Source: Vitis vinifera (Eukaryota; Streptophyta; Magnoliopsida; Vitales; Vitaceae). From it: 64,000 nt of DNA. Positions 11,618 to 23,566 of this stretch are shown one piece after another. The stretch spans positions 18,014,001-18,078,000 of the forward strand of contig NC_081819.1 in the NCBI RefSeq assembly GCF_030704535.1. The letters run 5' to 3'. How positions within the stretch are numbered: position 1 is the stretch's first letter; each line of letters starts with the position of its first letter. The position numbers were made by a program, and so were the translations under genes. The notes under the pieces were generated by a model, which had not been told where the DNA came from, searched no databases, and saw nothing but the letters and a program-made list of their open reading frames with translations.

Positions 11618-12248
11618 CATTTTTAAATTGTGGAACTCAATATAAAGTTGTTCAATGATTTATGATCTATTGAGCCCAGATGAACATCTTACATTTTAAT
11701 ATTATTGCTGACATAGTATAAATTCACACACACACACACACACACACAAATAAATTGATGAATTACAAAAAGTTGGGTTAGGGGAGTTCTGTTTCGAACC
11801 TGAAACTGCATCCTGGATGATGCTACCTCTTTGAAACTGACCTGATCTAAAAATGGAGAATGCAGATCACTGGTTTGTCTGACTGATCTACTTGCTGACC
11901 GCCTCCATTAATCTCAGTTCTGAAAGATTAAAAGTCAAAATCTTGATATTCAAAATGGAAGGAAATCTAAGGAACCTCAAACACCATTAACATTCAAAAA
12001 AAGAAAAAAAAAGGCTTAAACTTAATTGCCTTATTAAAAGGAGACCTGATGCTATCAATCAGTGTTCTCCAGGTTGAGCAATGATCTAGCACACCAACAG
12101 CCATTCTTGTGTAAATCTGCATTTTCAAGAAGGCTGTCTGTCCGCAATGGATCTGATCTGAAATTGGATAACATGGGTTGACCAGTCTATCTGATCTTTC
12201 TAGACGCCAAGTCCCATTACTCAATCTCAGATCTGAAGGACCAAAAAC

Positions 12249-12270
12249 TTTTTTTTTTTTTTGATAAATA
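12249..12270 (-). mobile_element. 22-nt LINE-tail micro-insertion with 13-bp TSD
   Basis: A run of 14 T then GATAAATA (reverse complement TATTTATC plus poly(A)) is flanked by AAGGACCAAAAAC (12236-12248) and AAGGACCAATAAC (12271-12283). The repeats are 13 bp with one mismatch. The insertion is in the minus orientation and non-coding. Confidence 0.65.
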
Positions 12271-13165
12271 AAGGACCAATAACTTATTAACAATCAATTA
12301 TTGATAATAGAAATGAGAAAAGACTACAAATCAAAGAAAAACACATAAAAAAAATTGAAGAAAACAAAAAAACTTAATCCCAATCGCCTCAATAGAAGGG
12401 TTACACTGATACTATTGCTGAAGCATTCAAATCACACAATTTTGAGTGTATAGAGAGAGATGAATAGATCTGATATGTGGAGGAACACAGAAGTGAACAG
12501 AAATGGAGTTAGAAGATTGGCTATTGGAATAAACATGAAGATTTGTCTTCCAATGGCCATAGATTTTCTATAGCTCTAGGGTTTTTTATGGCCTCCGATA
12601 ATGTGTGGCGGCGTGGGAATTGAAATGAGGATGTCAGATGACAACTGTAGCTATTTAAGGAGAATTAAAAAGTGATATTAGAAATTAGCCTTATAAACCC
12701 CCTTAATTGCGTGGCTTCATGTTTGAATACCTTTCCATGTTTGTAGAGGGTAGAATGACTAGGATTATTTAGATTGCCAATTGCCAAACCTTAAAGCAAA
12801 TCAAATTTTAGATTGAGCTTCGCAACAAAAGTGAGTATGTTTTCAAATGGTGTTCCACATGGATGGTGTACGAACAATTACAACCCTTATATGGTATATG
12901 TATCTTTATCCTTGTCTTTAGATTTGCTAGAATTTCCTTGTTCAACATCTTGTATGGTTGTTGAATTTTGAAATTGCTATCATGGATATAAAGCAAGGTC
13001 GTCTAGTTGTTTTTGGTAAACAAATTTCAAAGACAATTTCTTTTATTGAATGGATCTTGGTAAATATAGGATATCAGCCATGAGGAAATATAGGTGATGA
13101 GACTTGAGGAAGAGGAAAAGGCAGAGAAAGGTAGAAGGAGGGAATATGGTGGGGGTTGTAGTGTT

Positions 13166-13367
13166 GGTGGTGTTTGGTTTATGACAGACTAAGAGGACAA
13201 CAATAAGAATGAGTGGAAATGATCCCCAAATTGGGATAGGGCATTAAGGACCACTTTGAAGGGAGTTAAGGAGGTAGGCTCAAGAGCTATTAGGAGGCCA
13301 AAGTCCAAAGTATCCCTTTTTTATTATTGTGCACATTGGGTGGGGGTGGGGGTGTTGGTGGTGTTTG
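13166..13367 (+). repeat. 191-bp tandem repeat, first copy and start of second
   Basis: GGTGGTGTTTG occurs at 13166-13176 and again at 13357-13367, a period of 191 bp. The second copy is interrupted immediately by the LINE and resumes at 19394, continuing to about 19560 with the same series: TTTATGACRGACT, GAATGAGTGGAAATGATC, GGGCATTAAGGA, CCAAAGTC/TAAAGTCCAAA and TTATTATT.TGCAC. The copies are clearly diverged from one another. Confidence 0.8.
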
Positions 13368-13480
13368 TTTTTTTTTTTTTTTTTTGATAAGTCAAAAGGA
13401 ATTATATTAAACGAAAAGAGGAAACACCAAAAACTAGTGCCCTCGAAGTATACAGGGAGTATACACACTACCTTTTCTAA

Positions 13481-16400
13481 CTAAGAGCCTATCCAGTCTA
13501 CAAAACTTACAAGAGAAGAATGACTCTCTACTAAGGAACCTCTGACCCAAGACCAAAGATTACATATAAAAGAATATTTCACCCTTTGAAGTGAGAGTTC
13601 CTTATTCCCGAATGCTAGTCTATTTCTCTCTTTCCAAATTGACCAAAAAAATACATACCATTTGCCAAGCCCTCTTGCGCCTTTTCCCCACAAACCCTCC
13701 ATTCCATCCAAGAAGGGTTGCCTTCACTGTACATGAAAGAGTCCAAGATACACCAAAAAGGGAGAAAAGAAGGTTCCACAGGACCCATGTCTTGACACAA
13801 TGAAGTAAGAGGTGATTCGTCGTTTCTTCTTCGGACAGACATAGAAAGCACCTATTTGCCAAAGAGAATCCCCTCCTTTGAAGTTGCTCCTGAGTTAATA
13901 CTTTACCCCAGGAAGCCTCCCAAGCAAAGAAAGCTACCTTTGGAGGCACTCTTGCCCTCCAAATTCTTTCACTAGGGAACATAGAAGAGCCCCCCCTCTC
14001 CAACATAGAATAAAGAGACTTAACTGAGAAAGCACCATCATTTGAAGCTGTCCAGATCACTCTATCTTCCTCCTCCTTTTGAACCCTAAAGACATGGATC
14101 TTCTGCAACAAACGCTCCACCACATCAATCTCCCAATCATTAAACGCCCTTGCAAAAAGGGGAGTCCAACCGTCCCCATCTCCAACGGGGTTCCAAACCT
14201 CCGAAACCCAAGCATTCTTCGACATGGACATGGAGAAAAGAGAGGATAATGACTCACAAAGTGGCCCATCTCTGCACCACTTGTCTTTCCAAAATCTCAC
14301 TCTTTGCCCATTACCCACATGATAAGCTAACCTACCATCTAACAACCCCCACTTCTTCCTAATTGCTTTCCAAAGCCCAACTCCGTTTCTCCCATCACAT
14401 CCCGAGTACGCCATCCCCCCTCCTCTTCGTCATACTTGCGACTAATTACACGCTTCCACAACGCCTCTCTCTCATTAGCAAACCTCCAATTCCACTTACA
14501 CAAAAGGGCACTATTCATCAAAGCTAAATTTCTCACCCTTAGCCCACCTTTTCTTTTCTCCAAGCAAACTAAGTTCCATCTGACAAGGTGAGGTTTTTGG
14601 GCGAGAGCTCCCCCACCCCACAGAAAATCCCTCTGAATTTTCTCCAATCTCAACCTCACTTTTCTTGGCAAATAGAAGAGAGACATAAAATAAATAGGCA
14701 TATTGGAAAGAGTGCTTCTGATTAGGGTGAGTCTCCCCTCTTTAGATATATATTGCCTCTTCCACATAGCAAGCCTTCTGCGAAAACGCTCTTCAACCCC
14801 ATCCCACACAGCCAATGAATTGAAAGCTGCCCCTAAAGGCATTCCCAAATAATATGAAGGAAGCCCACCCACTTTACAACCCAACTCCAAGGACAATCCC
14901 TCTATATTATGCACCCTCCCCACCGGGATCATCTCACTCTTCTCTAAGTTGATCCTCAAACCCGAACATGCCTCAAACCACATGAGGATCCAACTTAGAT
15001 AAGTCATCTGATCTGAAGACTCCTCACAAAAAACCAACGTATCGTCCGCGAATAACAAATGTGAGATTTGCAACCCCTCCTACCACTCACCCTCCACCCA
15101 GATAAATAGTCCCCACTAATAGCCCTTCTCAGCATATTGCTGAACAGTTCCATGGCAATCACAAACAAGTAAGGGGAGAGGGGATCTTGTTGTCTCAACC
15201 CCCTCGAGCTTCGAAAAAACCTAGATGGAGAACCATTAATTAAAACGGAGAACTTCATTGTGGAGATGCACCAATCTATCCACTTTATCCATCTCTCTCC
15301 AAAACCCATCTTTTTAAGAACTGCCAACAAAAAGCTCCAACTAACGTGGTCGTAAGCCTTCTCTATATCCAACTTGCATAACACCCCTCCAACATTGTCT
15401 TTCAACCTTGAGTCCACAGCCTTGTTTGCAATCAAAACTACATCCAAAATCTGTCTACCCTCCACAAAGGCATTTTGGGACTCTGAAATCACTTTTCCCA
15501 TCACCTTTTTAATTTCTATTGGCCAACACCTTGGCCAACAACTTGTAGAGGCTGCCTACAAGGCTGATAGGTCTGAAATCTTTCAAATCTTCTACACCTC
15601 CCTTCTTTGGAACTAAGACCAGGAAAGTTGCATTCAGAGATTTAACAAATTTGCCCCTCTCATGTAATTCCTTGAAAAAACCCATTATCTCAACCTTTAC
15701 TAAATCCCAACAAAACAACCAAAAAGCCATGGTGAAGCCATCCGGACCGGGGGCTTTATCCTTGCCTAGATCTGAAAGTGCCGCGAACACCTCTCCTTCT
15801 GCAAAAGGAACCTCTAGCCCCTCAGCCTCAATGCTATCTAATCTCATGAAAGGCAGCCCCTCAACTTCAGGACGCCACCTCCCTTCTTCGGTATACAACT
15901 TATTAAACGCCCCCACCACACTATTTTTTAAGTCACTTTCCTCCGTATGCCAACAATCATCCACTTTCAACTTAGACAACCAGTTCCTTCTGCTATGCAC
16001 ATTCGTCATCCTATGGAAGAATCTGGTATTATTGTCCCCCTCCTTCAACCACAGTTCCCTCGACCTCTGTCTCCAAGAAATTTCTTCCCTCAACACCCAT
16101 GTCTTATAAGCCTCCTTAGCCTCCTTCCTAGCTTCACAATCCTCCAGACTTAGAGTTGAACGTTTCTCCAATTCATCCTAGTACTCCACCTGACTAAGAG
16201 CTTCTCTCTTCTTAGTATCAATAACACAAAAAACTTCTTTATTCCAAGTCTTTAAAAACACTTTTAAGGCTCTTAGTTTTGCATCTAGAACAAAGCTAAA
16301 AGACCTAGTAAAAATTAAACTGCCCCACCACCTTTTCATCTGATCCATGAACCCCTTTTCCTCCAGCCACATGTTCTCAAATCTGAACGGTGCAGGCCCC

Positions 16401-17109
16401 CTCTTCAAACCTCCACCTTCTAGAAGGATGGGAAAATGATCAGAGACTGGTCTAGCAAGAATCCCCTGCACGACTCCATCGAACATCCTATCCCAATCAT
16501 CTGTCACTAAGAACCTGTCGAGCCTAGACTGTGACTGGTTATTTAACCCGCCTTGCCATGTAAAAGGACCCCCCTGTAAAGGATAGTCCCTTAGCTCCAA
16601 TTCCTCCACCACTTTTGTAAATCTTCTCATTGACACAGAAAGCCCACCCCTCGCTCTTCAGGGTATCTGATCATATTGAAGTCTCCCCCCACACACCAGG
16701 GATCTCTCCATAACCCTTTTATTGACCCAAGCTCCTCTCAAAAAACCTCCCTATCCCTTCTGCACACCGGCCCATAAACTCCAGTGAACACCCATCTCAG
16801 TCCATCCACACTATTCTTAAACTGGCAAGACACTGTAAACATCCCTTCTTTCACCTCCAACAACTCAACCACTCTGATGTCCCAAAACACCAAAACACCT
16901 CCAGCTGCCCCCCTAGAGTTGATTGCTCTCCAGTCAATATGTCTTCCCACCCTAAGACTGCGTACAATCCCTGTACTCATATCCTTGATTTTAGTTTTCT
17001 GCAAGCACACCACATCCACTTTATTGGATTTTCTGACAGATTTAATGACTTTTCTCTTATCACTATCATTTGCTCCTCTAACATTCCATGATAAAATCCT
17101 TATCTTCAT
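13481..17109 (-). pseudogene. LINE ORF2 (endonuclease-reverse transcriptase-zf-RVT), broken
   Basis: The endonuclease domain starts MKIRILSWNVRGAND at 17109 and includes the GVYGP strand and the PVSDHFPILL motif (about 16450). The reverse transcriptase follows, with the DKAPGPDGF and [16 protein letters not shown] motifs before 15509, [12 protein letters not shown] and [15 protein letters not shown] at about 15150-15400, and the catalytic FADDTLVF at about 15030-15053. The zf-RVT domain (WRARVPPKVAFFAWE, CFLC, TTNHLLLHC) lies at 13800-13980, and the tail has IWKERNRLAF. Breaks include stops near 16738, 16640, 16178 and 15509 and frameshifts near 15060, 14380 and 13650. Ordered domains with few breaks imply a moderately recent insertion. 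Confidence 0.92.
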
Positions 17110-19372
17110 TTATACCCTGATCCAGAAGCCCCTCCAAGCTTGCCTTCATTGGAAGCCACTCTAGCTCTTTTATAGCTTACTGTCCATTCCAGCTTCTTTA
17201 ATTCCCTGTTGGATTTTGAAGCCGAAGACTTTGTCTTTTTATACTCCTTGTCCTGGCTCTTTTGTTCAATTCTCCCCCTCATTCTCCTCAAAAGGAATAG
17301 AATTTCCTCCTCAAACCCAACTATCGGCATTCCCAGACAGTGACTGAACTTTGTGGGGTAGCTGGAACTCCATCCTTCCTCTCCCTCCCCCTCTTCCACC
17401 TGAAGGGCCATTGTCTCTGCTAATGGGCTTTCTAAACCCCCTCCAAAAGGAACTATAGCTAGCTCAGACCCACTTGCACCACCGCCTGTCGCCCTCGGAG
17501 ACAGATTCCATCCTTCGTGGGTTGAGAAAACTTCTAGCCTCTCTTCGCGTAGAGGATCCCTCCTCCTTGCTCCTTCCACTGCCCCCAACATCCCACTGGA
17601 AACCCCCACCTTCCCCATCACAACACCATCGGGCCCCAAGAAAGGAGTAGAAGGAGAAGAAACCCTAAACCCCAAGGAGAAAATAGGGACTTTGAGGTGA
17701 AGGGGATACCTGGATGCTTCGTCCAAAAGAGCTTCATCGGTGGGCTTCAGACGGTCGAGGGACGACACCTTGCCGCCGGTGTTTCCCACAGCCAGGAGCT
17801 CCTGCTCTAGTGCCGCAAAGATCCCGACAGACTCAGAGAGAGCCCTAGAGGAGACGGGCTCTCTTAAAGGACCCAGATGGGCCTTAGTCTTAAAAGGCCC
17901 AATAGTCTCCTCTGGCTTCTTGCCCCGACCCAAAACCTTAGGGCTAAGGGAATAAAGGCCCTCGGCCCAACCCGATACATCTTTTAAAGACGGCCCACTA
18001 GCGCCTTTTAAAAACTCCCAGCTACCAGGCTTGGGCCTAGGCCCACTCAATGAGGAGCCCACTGCATGAATTTCTGCCGTCCTGCCCCTTTCATCGTCAG
18101 CCGTCCTTCTACCACTGCTACACGCAACCTTCACATCTGACCCCCTTTTTTGAATTTCAACTTGAGGCTCCCGTACTCTAGCTTCAGCGCATGAGACTCC
18201 CCCACCTTGATCCCTAACCTCACACTCACTACTCATCTGCAACCAGGAGCAAGACTCAGCCTGCATCACCCTCGGTGGGGCTTCCCACCACAGGCAAAGC
18301 TCCCACATAGCGTTACCAACCTCCACCTGCAGCGACCCTGGCTAATTCTTTCCCGAAACATTGACCAAAATCCGAGCCCTCTGCAGCTGGGAGAAAAAGG
18401 CAGTTTCCTCATCCACAGCTACAAACCCCCCACAACACTCTCCAATACTCTTGAAAACCTCCCTACTCCAAAGATGAAGAGGAAGTCCTACAACCCTCAC
18501 CCAAATTTCCTTAGCAAAGCTCTCTTTCCAGGTGCACCCCACTTCCGGTCCCCACCTTTGCAAAAGAAAATCTCTATCCTTGAAACGTCTGCTCCCTCTT
18601 AAAAGCACCATATCAGCTTTCCATTTATTTTGAAACTCAAATAGCACAAGGGCCCCACCCAGCCTAGATATTCTTAACTCCCCTTTCAACAACCAACTTT
18701 CATACGCCCATCTCTTTAAAGAAGGCAGTACAGGGATGGGCTCAGGACTACCACCAAAACAACCCACCAGGCAACGCCCTAGCTGCTCCTCCCTGCACAT
18801 CATTTCCCTTTCCCCTAGGTGCACCCTCAAAGAATCCCCTGACTCACCTGTCTTCCCTTTCACTACTTCTGCATACGAACCTAACTCATTTTCTAAAGTA
18901 TTGACTCTACTCTCCACCTTGCCAGCAGATGAATCACACTGGAAGCTATTCCTCACAACTGGATAGGAGACCCCAAAAGCCCTCAATTTCTTAGCCAACA
19001 GAAACCAACCCCCCACTAGGCCATTTCCTTCTGGAAAAACTAGACAGAACTTCTTTCCTTCCACATCTCTGACGAACAGAGTAAAAATCTCCTAGCCACA
19101 TTAGAACGACATTCTAGCCTAAATTTTCTTCCTCCTTCATCCCAAACTTTTAAACGCCTCGAATTTGACTCTCCTCTACACCAAGCTTCCACACCTTCCA
19201 ACATAAGACTTAAACTTTTTTCTCCAAATCTTATCCAAGAGGAGAAACCTTTACTCCTTTCCAAAATAGTTCCTCTCAATTTACCTCGAACCACTTCAAT
19301 GGCGATTTCGAATGCCTTAGATTCAACTGCAAACCAGCTCTTACCTCTTTTCGAGACTCCACTAGAGTCCAT
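17106..19372 (-). pseudogene. LINE ORF1 (DUF4283-like nucleic-acid-binding protein), broken
   Basis: The frame starts MDSSGVSKRGKSWF at 19372 and continues to about 19060. There it shifts frame at the EMWKE/GKKFCLVFPEG junction. It goes on to an in-frame TAG at 18342-18344 (probably a mutated TGG), after which 406 codons remain open to 17106. The middle part (VSGKN, WVRVVGLPLHLWS, IGECCGGFVAVDEET) is the DUF4283 signature common in plant LINE ORF1 products, which bind the element RNA. The C-terminal half is Ser/Gly/Pro-rich and variable. The ORF1 stop overlaps the ORF2 start as ATGA (17109-17106), which suggests coupled re-initiation in the active ancestor. At least one frameshift and one stop make it a pseudogene. 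Confidence 0.85.
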
Positions 19373-19383
19373 TCCTTCAGCCA

Positions 19384-19566
19384 GTGGTGTTTGGTTTATG
19401 ACGGACTGTGAGAAAAGCAGGAAGAATGAGTGGAAATGATCTCCATGTGGATGGGGCATTAAGGAGCACTTTGAAGAGGACTTGAGGAGATAAACTTAAG
19501 AGCTCTTAGGAGACTAAAGTCCAAAATATCCCTTTGTTATTATTATGCACAAATGAACCATTGGGC
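19384..19566 (+). repeat. Remainder of the second 191-bp tandem copy
   Basis: This resumes the repeat interrupted by the LINE, beginning with the right-hand target-site duplication (GTGGTGTTTG). It follows the first copy through TTTATGACGGACT, GAATGAGTGGAAATGATC and the closing TTATTATTATGCAC. The boundary on the right is approximate. Confidence 0.75.
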
Positions 19567-21045
19567 CCTTTTTGTAGAGATCCAATGTTGAAACCATTAG
19601 TCTATCAAACCTAGCAATGACAAACCTTCATAGACCTATATGCTTAAAAGTTGATTTAGATTTGGAAAATCAAGCAAAATTTAAAATTTTTTGTTTTGAT
19701 ACAATCATAATTGACCACAATGATCAAGCGATTAGAAAGAAATTCTAGCGGAATAAAAGAAATTAGTAAAAAAGTCCCTAATGGTCATACAAATTAATCA
19801 ACAATTTAGAAGAAGAGGAAGGAGAAATATTTTGTTTGTCAATCACAACTTTCTTTTCTTTAATCCTAGTTGAAGCAGGTTCGATGCTTGTTGGACGTAT
19901 CCCTCCTTGATGAACCTCAACTTTTATCTGCCATTGTCAACTTGTCTTAAAGAACTTGGTGGTGGGAAGGCCATACACTATTAGGGTGCACCAAACCCAT
20001 GTAATCCTCCTTCTAACTTGGTCATGCTTAATAGCATCAAGTTGCCCCATCCTAAGTGAGACATTACTAAGAGAGTATGGAGACAACATAGGGAGGACAT
20101 GAGTAGAATAAACTAGGAAAAAAATCAACTTCTCATGGGAAAGTGCACTCATTGCTATGTTGTTGGTGTGAGGATTTATGTCAGTATCGCCTAAGTGGGG
20201 GTCAATTCGATAATGACACATCACTATGAAGGGTCAGAATGACACAACCCATGTAAGGGTCAATTCAACACCACCTCAACAGGCGGGTTTTGAGTTGATG
20301 CCACTATCATAAGGAGGGTCATGTCTATGGAGGCTCTTAAGGGGTCACCTCCACAAACTAAGAAGGGTGACCCCTTTCCTTGCTTAATGCATGGGGAGGA
20401 AGAATGGTACTTTACTCAGCAGGTATCCTCCCATTTGGAGGTGATAGGCACATCACTTGACATTTCCACAGGCAAACACCTACAATATAGTCATCTATTA
20501 CTAACCATACTGTTCATGATTTCTAGCTTAACATACGGTATATTGGTGTTGAGTGCGTGTGTGGTGATGCAAGAGACTTGGGTTGCATGAATAGAGAATT
20601 ATCTGGTAGATGTGATGATGTACTGTAGGTTGTCTAACATGTCGCATCAGCACATATGATATGGGTACATAAGTCTATTTGAGTGCAAAATTGGACATTA
20701 GGAATATTGAAAACAACTCAATAGTAAAAAAAAATCCTATGCACCTTGAATACATATTTTTTAACAAAAAAAATCTAATCCTAAAAGGAACTTGTGTCAA
20801 TACCAAAATTAAGATATTGTAAATGCCAAATTTCCTAATCTAATTGATCTTTGGAAATCTTTGTTTTCAGTAAAATTCAACATCATGAAAGAAAAAACTC
20901 ATTTTCAAATTTTTCTTTCTATTCGCAAATATTCTATATACTCATATGCACCTAACAAAAAAAAGAGAGGATGGATTGGGGTGGCTGCATGGTAGGGGCT
21001 GCCTAGGACCACAAGAAGTATATAAGAGGACTGAAAATAAAAACA
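19567..21045. other. Unassigned spacer
   Basis: Moderately AT-rich DNA without a convincing open frame, splice-linked coding segment or terminal repeat. Nothing recognisable was seen. Confidence 0.4.
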
Positions 21046-21715
21046 ATGTTGCAAAAACCATCTACTCCAAACCTTTCAAATCTCTTGGTCCTTGTTCATG
21101 AATCTTATACATGGAGGAGAGAGATGATTGACCATCTCTTTCGATATTATCCCATAATTGTGGGGCTATGGCATAGTCTGTTCAAACAAGCTTGGATGGA
21201 TTGGGTCAGCCTAGGAGTATATGTAACATGATGATCATTTCATATGCGGGTTTGTGGAGCTCCATTAGAGGCAAAGCCTTTTAGCAAATCTCATCTTAGA
21301 TTGCTTTTGATTGTGTGACGAAAGAGAAATGTTAGGATATTTAAGGATAAGTGAAGGGGAGGGACATTAGAGACATTGTAGGATTTACTATACTTCTATT
21401 CCTCTTTTTGGGTCTCTTGTACTGATGCTTTTGAAGGCATCTCCTTCAATGTTATTCAACTTAATTGGCATTCGATGTGTAAATCAAAAGGTTTTGAATA
21501 ACAATGAGAGGAGCTTAGTCCGAGTTTGAGGAGATGATATTATGTATATTCCTTTGTGGTCTAAACCATTTTGTATAGGTCTCTTTGTTAAGTGGAGGAG
21601 TTTAGTTATATTTTGATAAGTTTTTTTATAATTGTGAGGATGATTTCTTATTCTTTTCATGTATTTTTTTTTATCTATAATTGATACATTTTTTGTTTCT
21701 GTTAAAAAAAAAAAA
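21046..21715 (+). mobile_element. LINE 3'-end remnant (zf-RVT), plus strand
   Basis: The translated segment around 21127-21215 (DHLFRYYPIIVGLWHSLFKQ) corresponds to the NHLLLHC...LWNLLFSLFG part of the zf-RVT domain in the full LINE of this window. It is followed by a decayed KRNVRIFKDK piece matching WKERNRLAF. A GT-rich 3' region then leads to a 12-A tract at about 21703-21715. Frames are broken and the 5' part is missing, so this is an old 5'-truncated copy. Confidence 0.65.
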
Positions 21716-22443
21716 CACATATATATATATAGATGCCTTATTTTTTTTTTCGTTTTTTTAAATGCTATCTACTCCAAGTCAAACCTTAACCTCATTTGAG
21801 CTTTCTATTTTCACCACTTTGAGGGTTTCTCTAACATGAAAGCAAAGCGATGTAGGACAACCCTAGGATGGTTGCCTACACTCAAAGGTAGGTGGGCTAG
21901 GGTTTTGTTTTAAGGTATAAGGAGAGGAACGAGGAATAAAGTTTATGGTAGAGAAAAAAATAAGATAAGGAGTAGAGAGAGAAGAAAACAACGAAGAAAA
22001 TATCGAAAACCTTAGAGTCTCACTAAGGTCTTCTAGGAGTCTCACCTAGAAGAAAATCAATGAAGTCTCACCATTGAGGGTTGTAACCTTGCAATGAAAG
22101 AAAATATAATATTATTAATATCAATCATCCCTTTGATTTACATTGATTAGCCTAGACTTCTCTAAGAAATCCAAAGTTTACTAGGACTCTAATAACCTAT
22201 TATTATTCTAATTTTAATTATAACATCCAAAGTCTATTAGGACTCTAATAACCTATCATGACTCAAATTCTAATTATATTATAACTTAACTAGCTAATCG
22301 TAATTTGATTCCAACAAATATTAATCCTAATTTAATTCTAAGTAATATTAATCCTACTTTTATTACAACTAATACTAATTCCCTTTCTTGATATATATCT
22401 TGAAGATTTATCCTCATCCCAAAGATTTTGCGGAAGAGCTCTT
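21716..22443. other. AT-rich spacer
   Basis: It holds a short TA run next to the LINE tail. Imperfect repeats of CAAAGT..ACTAGGACTCTAATAACCTATTAT occur at about 22170-22260, a roughly 60-bp pair. No gene is supported. Confidence 0.5.
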
Positions 22444-23160
22444 TCAAGCCAACTCAGATCTCTTCAGTCCATTAATAATTCTTCTATTATGATCTTTCCA
22501 TATGCACCAAAATATACACAACAGAGGGGTCTTCATCCTCAAGAGTCTAGACCCTCTTCCGAGCCTTGTTAAAACCATGCCAACCAAATGTGTTTTTGAT
22601 GGATCCAAGCAAGAACGCGGATAATCCAAATAAGGAAAAAACTAACCACCACAAAATATTAATACACCTGCAATGGAGGAGGATATGATTAGCCCAATTC
22701 CTCCATGTGCTTGCACACACCATACTGATTTACTGATTTTCAAACCCTTATTGGAAGCTATTTGGTCATGAGGATTTCCCCCACATTACTTCCCAAAGAA
22801 GATCCCAACTCTACAAAGAGCACTAGCATCTGAACTCTCAGATACAGAGAAAAGGCTCCTGAATGTGATGGCATCTAAAGGACTTCATGGAGAAGCACTC
22901 TGACTTAGAAATACTCCATGCTAACCCATCTTCTCTTCCATTGCAGAGCTGCAAAAATGACTCCACCAGCTCTACTCCCTAATCAAGAAATCTCCTTGGC
23001 AATCTCAGGTTTAATGAAAGGCCTCATTTTTTTTGCCACAAATCAAATACCCAACATCTTTGTTGGCAAGAATACCAAACAGGTGGGAAAGTAGCCTCTC
23101 AAAGCAGACCCCTCACACCACACGTCATGCCAAAATTTGGTTTTGGAACCATTGCCAACT
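22444..23160 (-). mobile_element. LINE 3'-region remnant (zf-RVT), minus strand
   Basis: On the minus strand, reading down from about 23159, the frame gives VGNGSKTKFWHDVWCEGS, the typical plant LINE segment matching VGNGQRVRFWKDKWCRDG in the full element. At 22490-22530 it ends with CIFWCIWKDHNRRI, matching FFWSIWKERNR. The sequence between is riddled with stops. It is an old fragment, probably of a different LINE lineage from the intact-length copy, and its upstream limit is unclear. Confidence 0.7.
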
Positions 23161-23544
23161 GAAACACAGGATTAAGATTTGAAAAAAATCCTAACAATTA
23201 ACTTCGAAGAAGTCATTTCATCATGCTCCATTTCTTTCTTAAAGCACTGACCACCTTCCTCCTCTCATACTTGCCCTTTATAACTTCCCCCACAAGCTGT
23301 TGCAATACTAAGAAGATCTTCACAACCACCACTTATCTTGAAAAGACTTATTGGGCACCTAGCTTCTAATACCCCCCGCTCTTGGGGTTTGAAGAGCAAC
23401 AGTAGACTACTTAACTAAGTGCATTTTCCTCTCCACAAGTCCTCAACTTCAAAGGAAATTGTGTTGAATCTTTTCAAGGTCCTTATTGTAACTGTTTATG
23501 GGATCAAAAAGGAAGACATGAAGTAAATTAGTATACTATAAATG

Positions 23545-23566
23545 ACTCATCAAAATAAAAAATAAA
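23545..23566 (+). mobile_element. 22-nt LINE-tail micro-insertion with 20-bp TSD
   Basis: ACTCATC followed by an A-rich tract with two T interruptions is flanked by 20-bp direct repeats, AAATTAGTATACTATAAATG (23525-23544) and its copy at 23567-23586 with one mismatch. ACTCATC-An is one base away from the ACTTATC-An end of the full LINE. Confidence 0.75.

Larger units (their letters stand above)
8125..13165. other. Gene-poor spacer downstream of the FAR1-like gene
   Basis: The first 300-600 bp are probably 3' UTR. No gene is supported in the rest. It contains T-rich and (CT)n stretches near 9300-9335 and 9450-9470, a (CA)12 microsatellite at 11725-11748, a tandem duplication at 11368-11617 and two tiny LINE-tail insertions. 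It also holds what may be an old pair of diverged repeats between about 11830 and 12420. Short frames here lack any family resemblance. Confidence 0.5.
13368..19383 (-). mobile_element. Full-length or near full-length L1-type LINE retrotransposon
   Basis: This is a 6016-bp non-LTR element on the minus strand. Its 3' end is at 13368 (18 T on the plus strand, preceded in element sense by ACTTATC). Its 5' end is at 19383, only 11 bp before the ORF1 ATG. A 10-bp target-site duplication GTGGTGTTTG flanks it at 13358-13367 and 19384-19393. It encodes an ORF1 with a DUF4283-like region, and an ORF2 with AP endonuclease, reverse transcriptase and zf-RVT regions. No RNase H is seen, as in plant L1 types. 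Several frameshifts and stops break both ORFs, so this copy is inactive. The very short 5' leader means slight 5' truncation cannot be excluded. Confidence 0.93.

Noticed and set aside
15651..16109. 152-codon plus-strand open frame
   Set aside because: It is antisense to the LINE reverse transcriptase region and has no family resemblance; it is a shadow of ORF2.
13164..19560. 165-bp target-site duplication of the LINE
   Set aside because: The flanking copies are too diverged compared with the LINE's condition. They are explained by an older 191-bp tandem pair plus a true 10-bp duplication.
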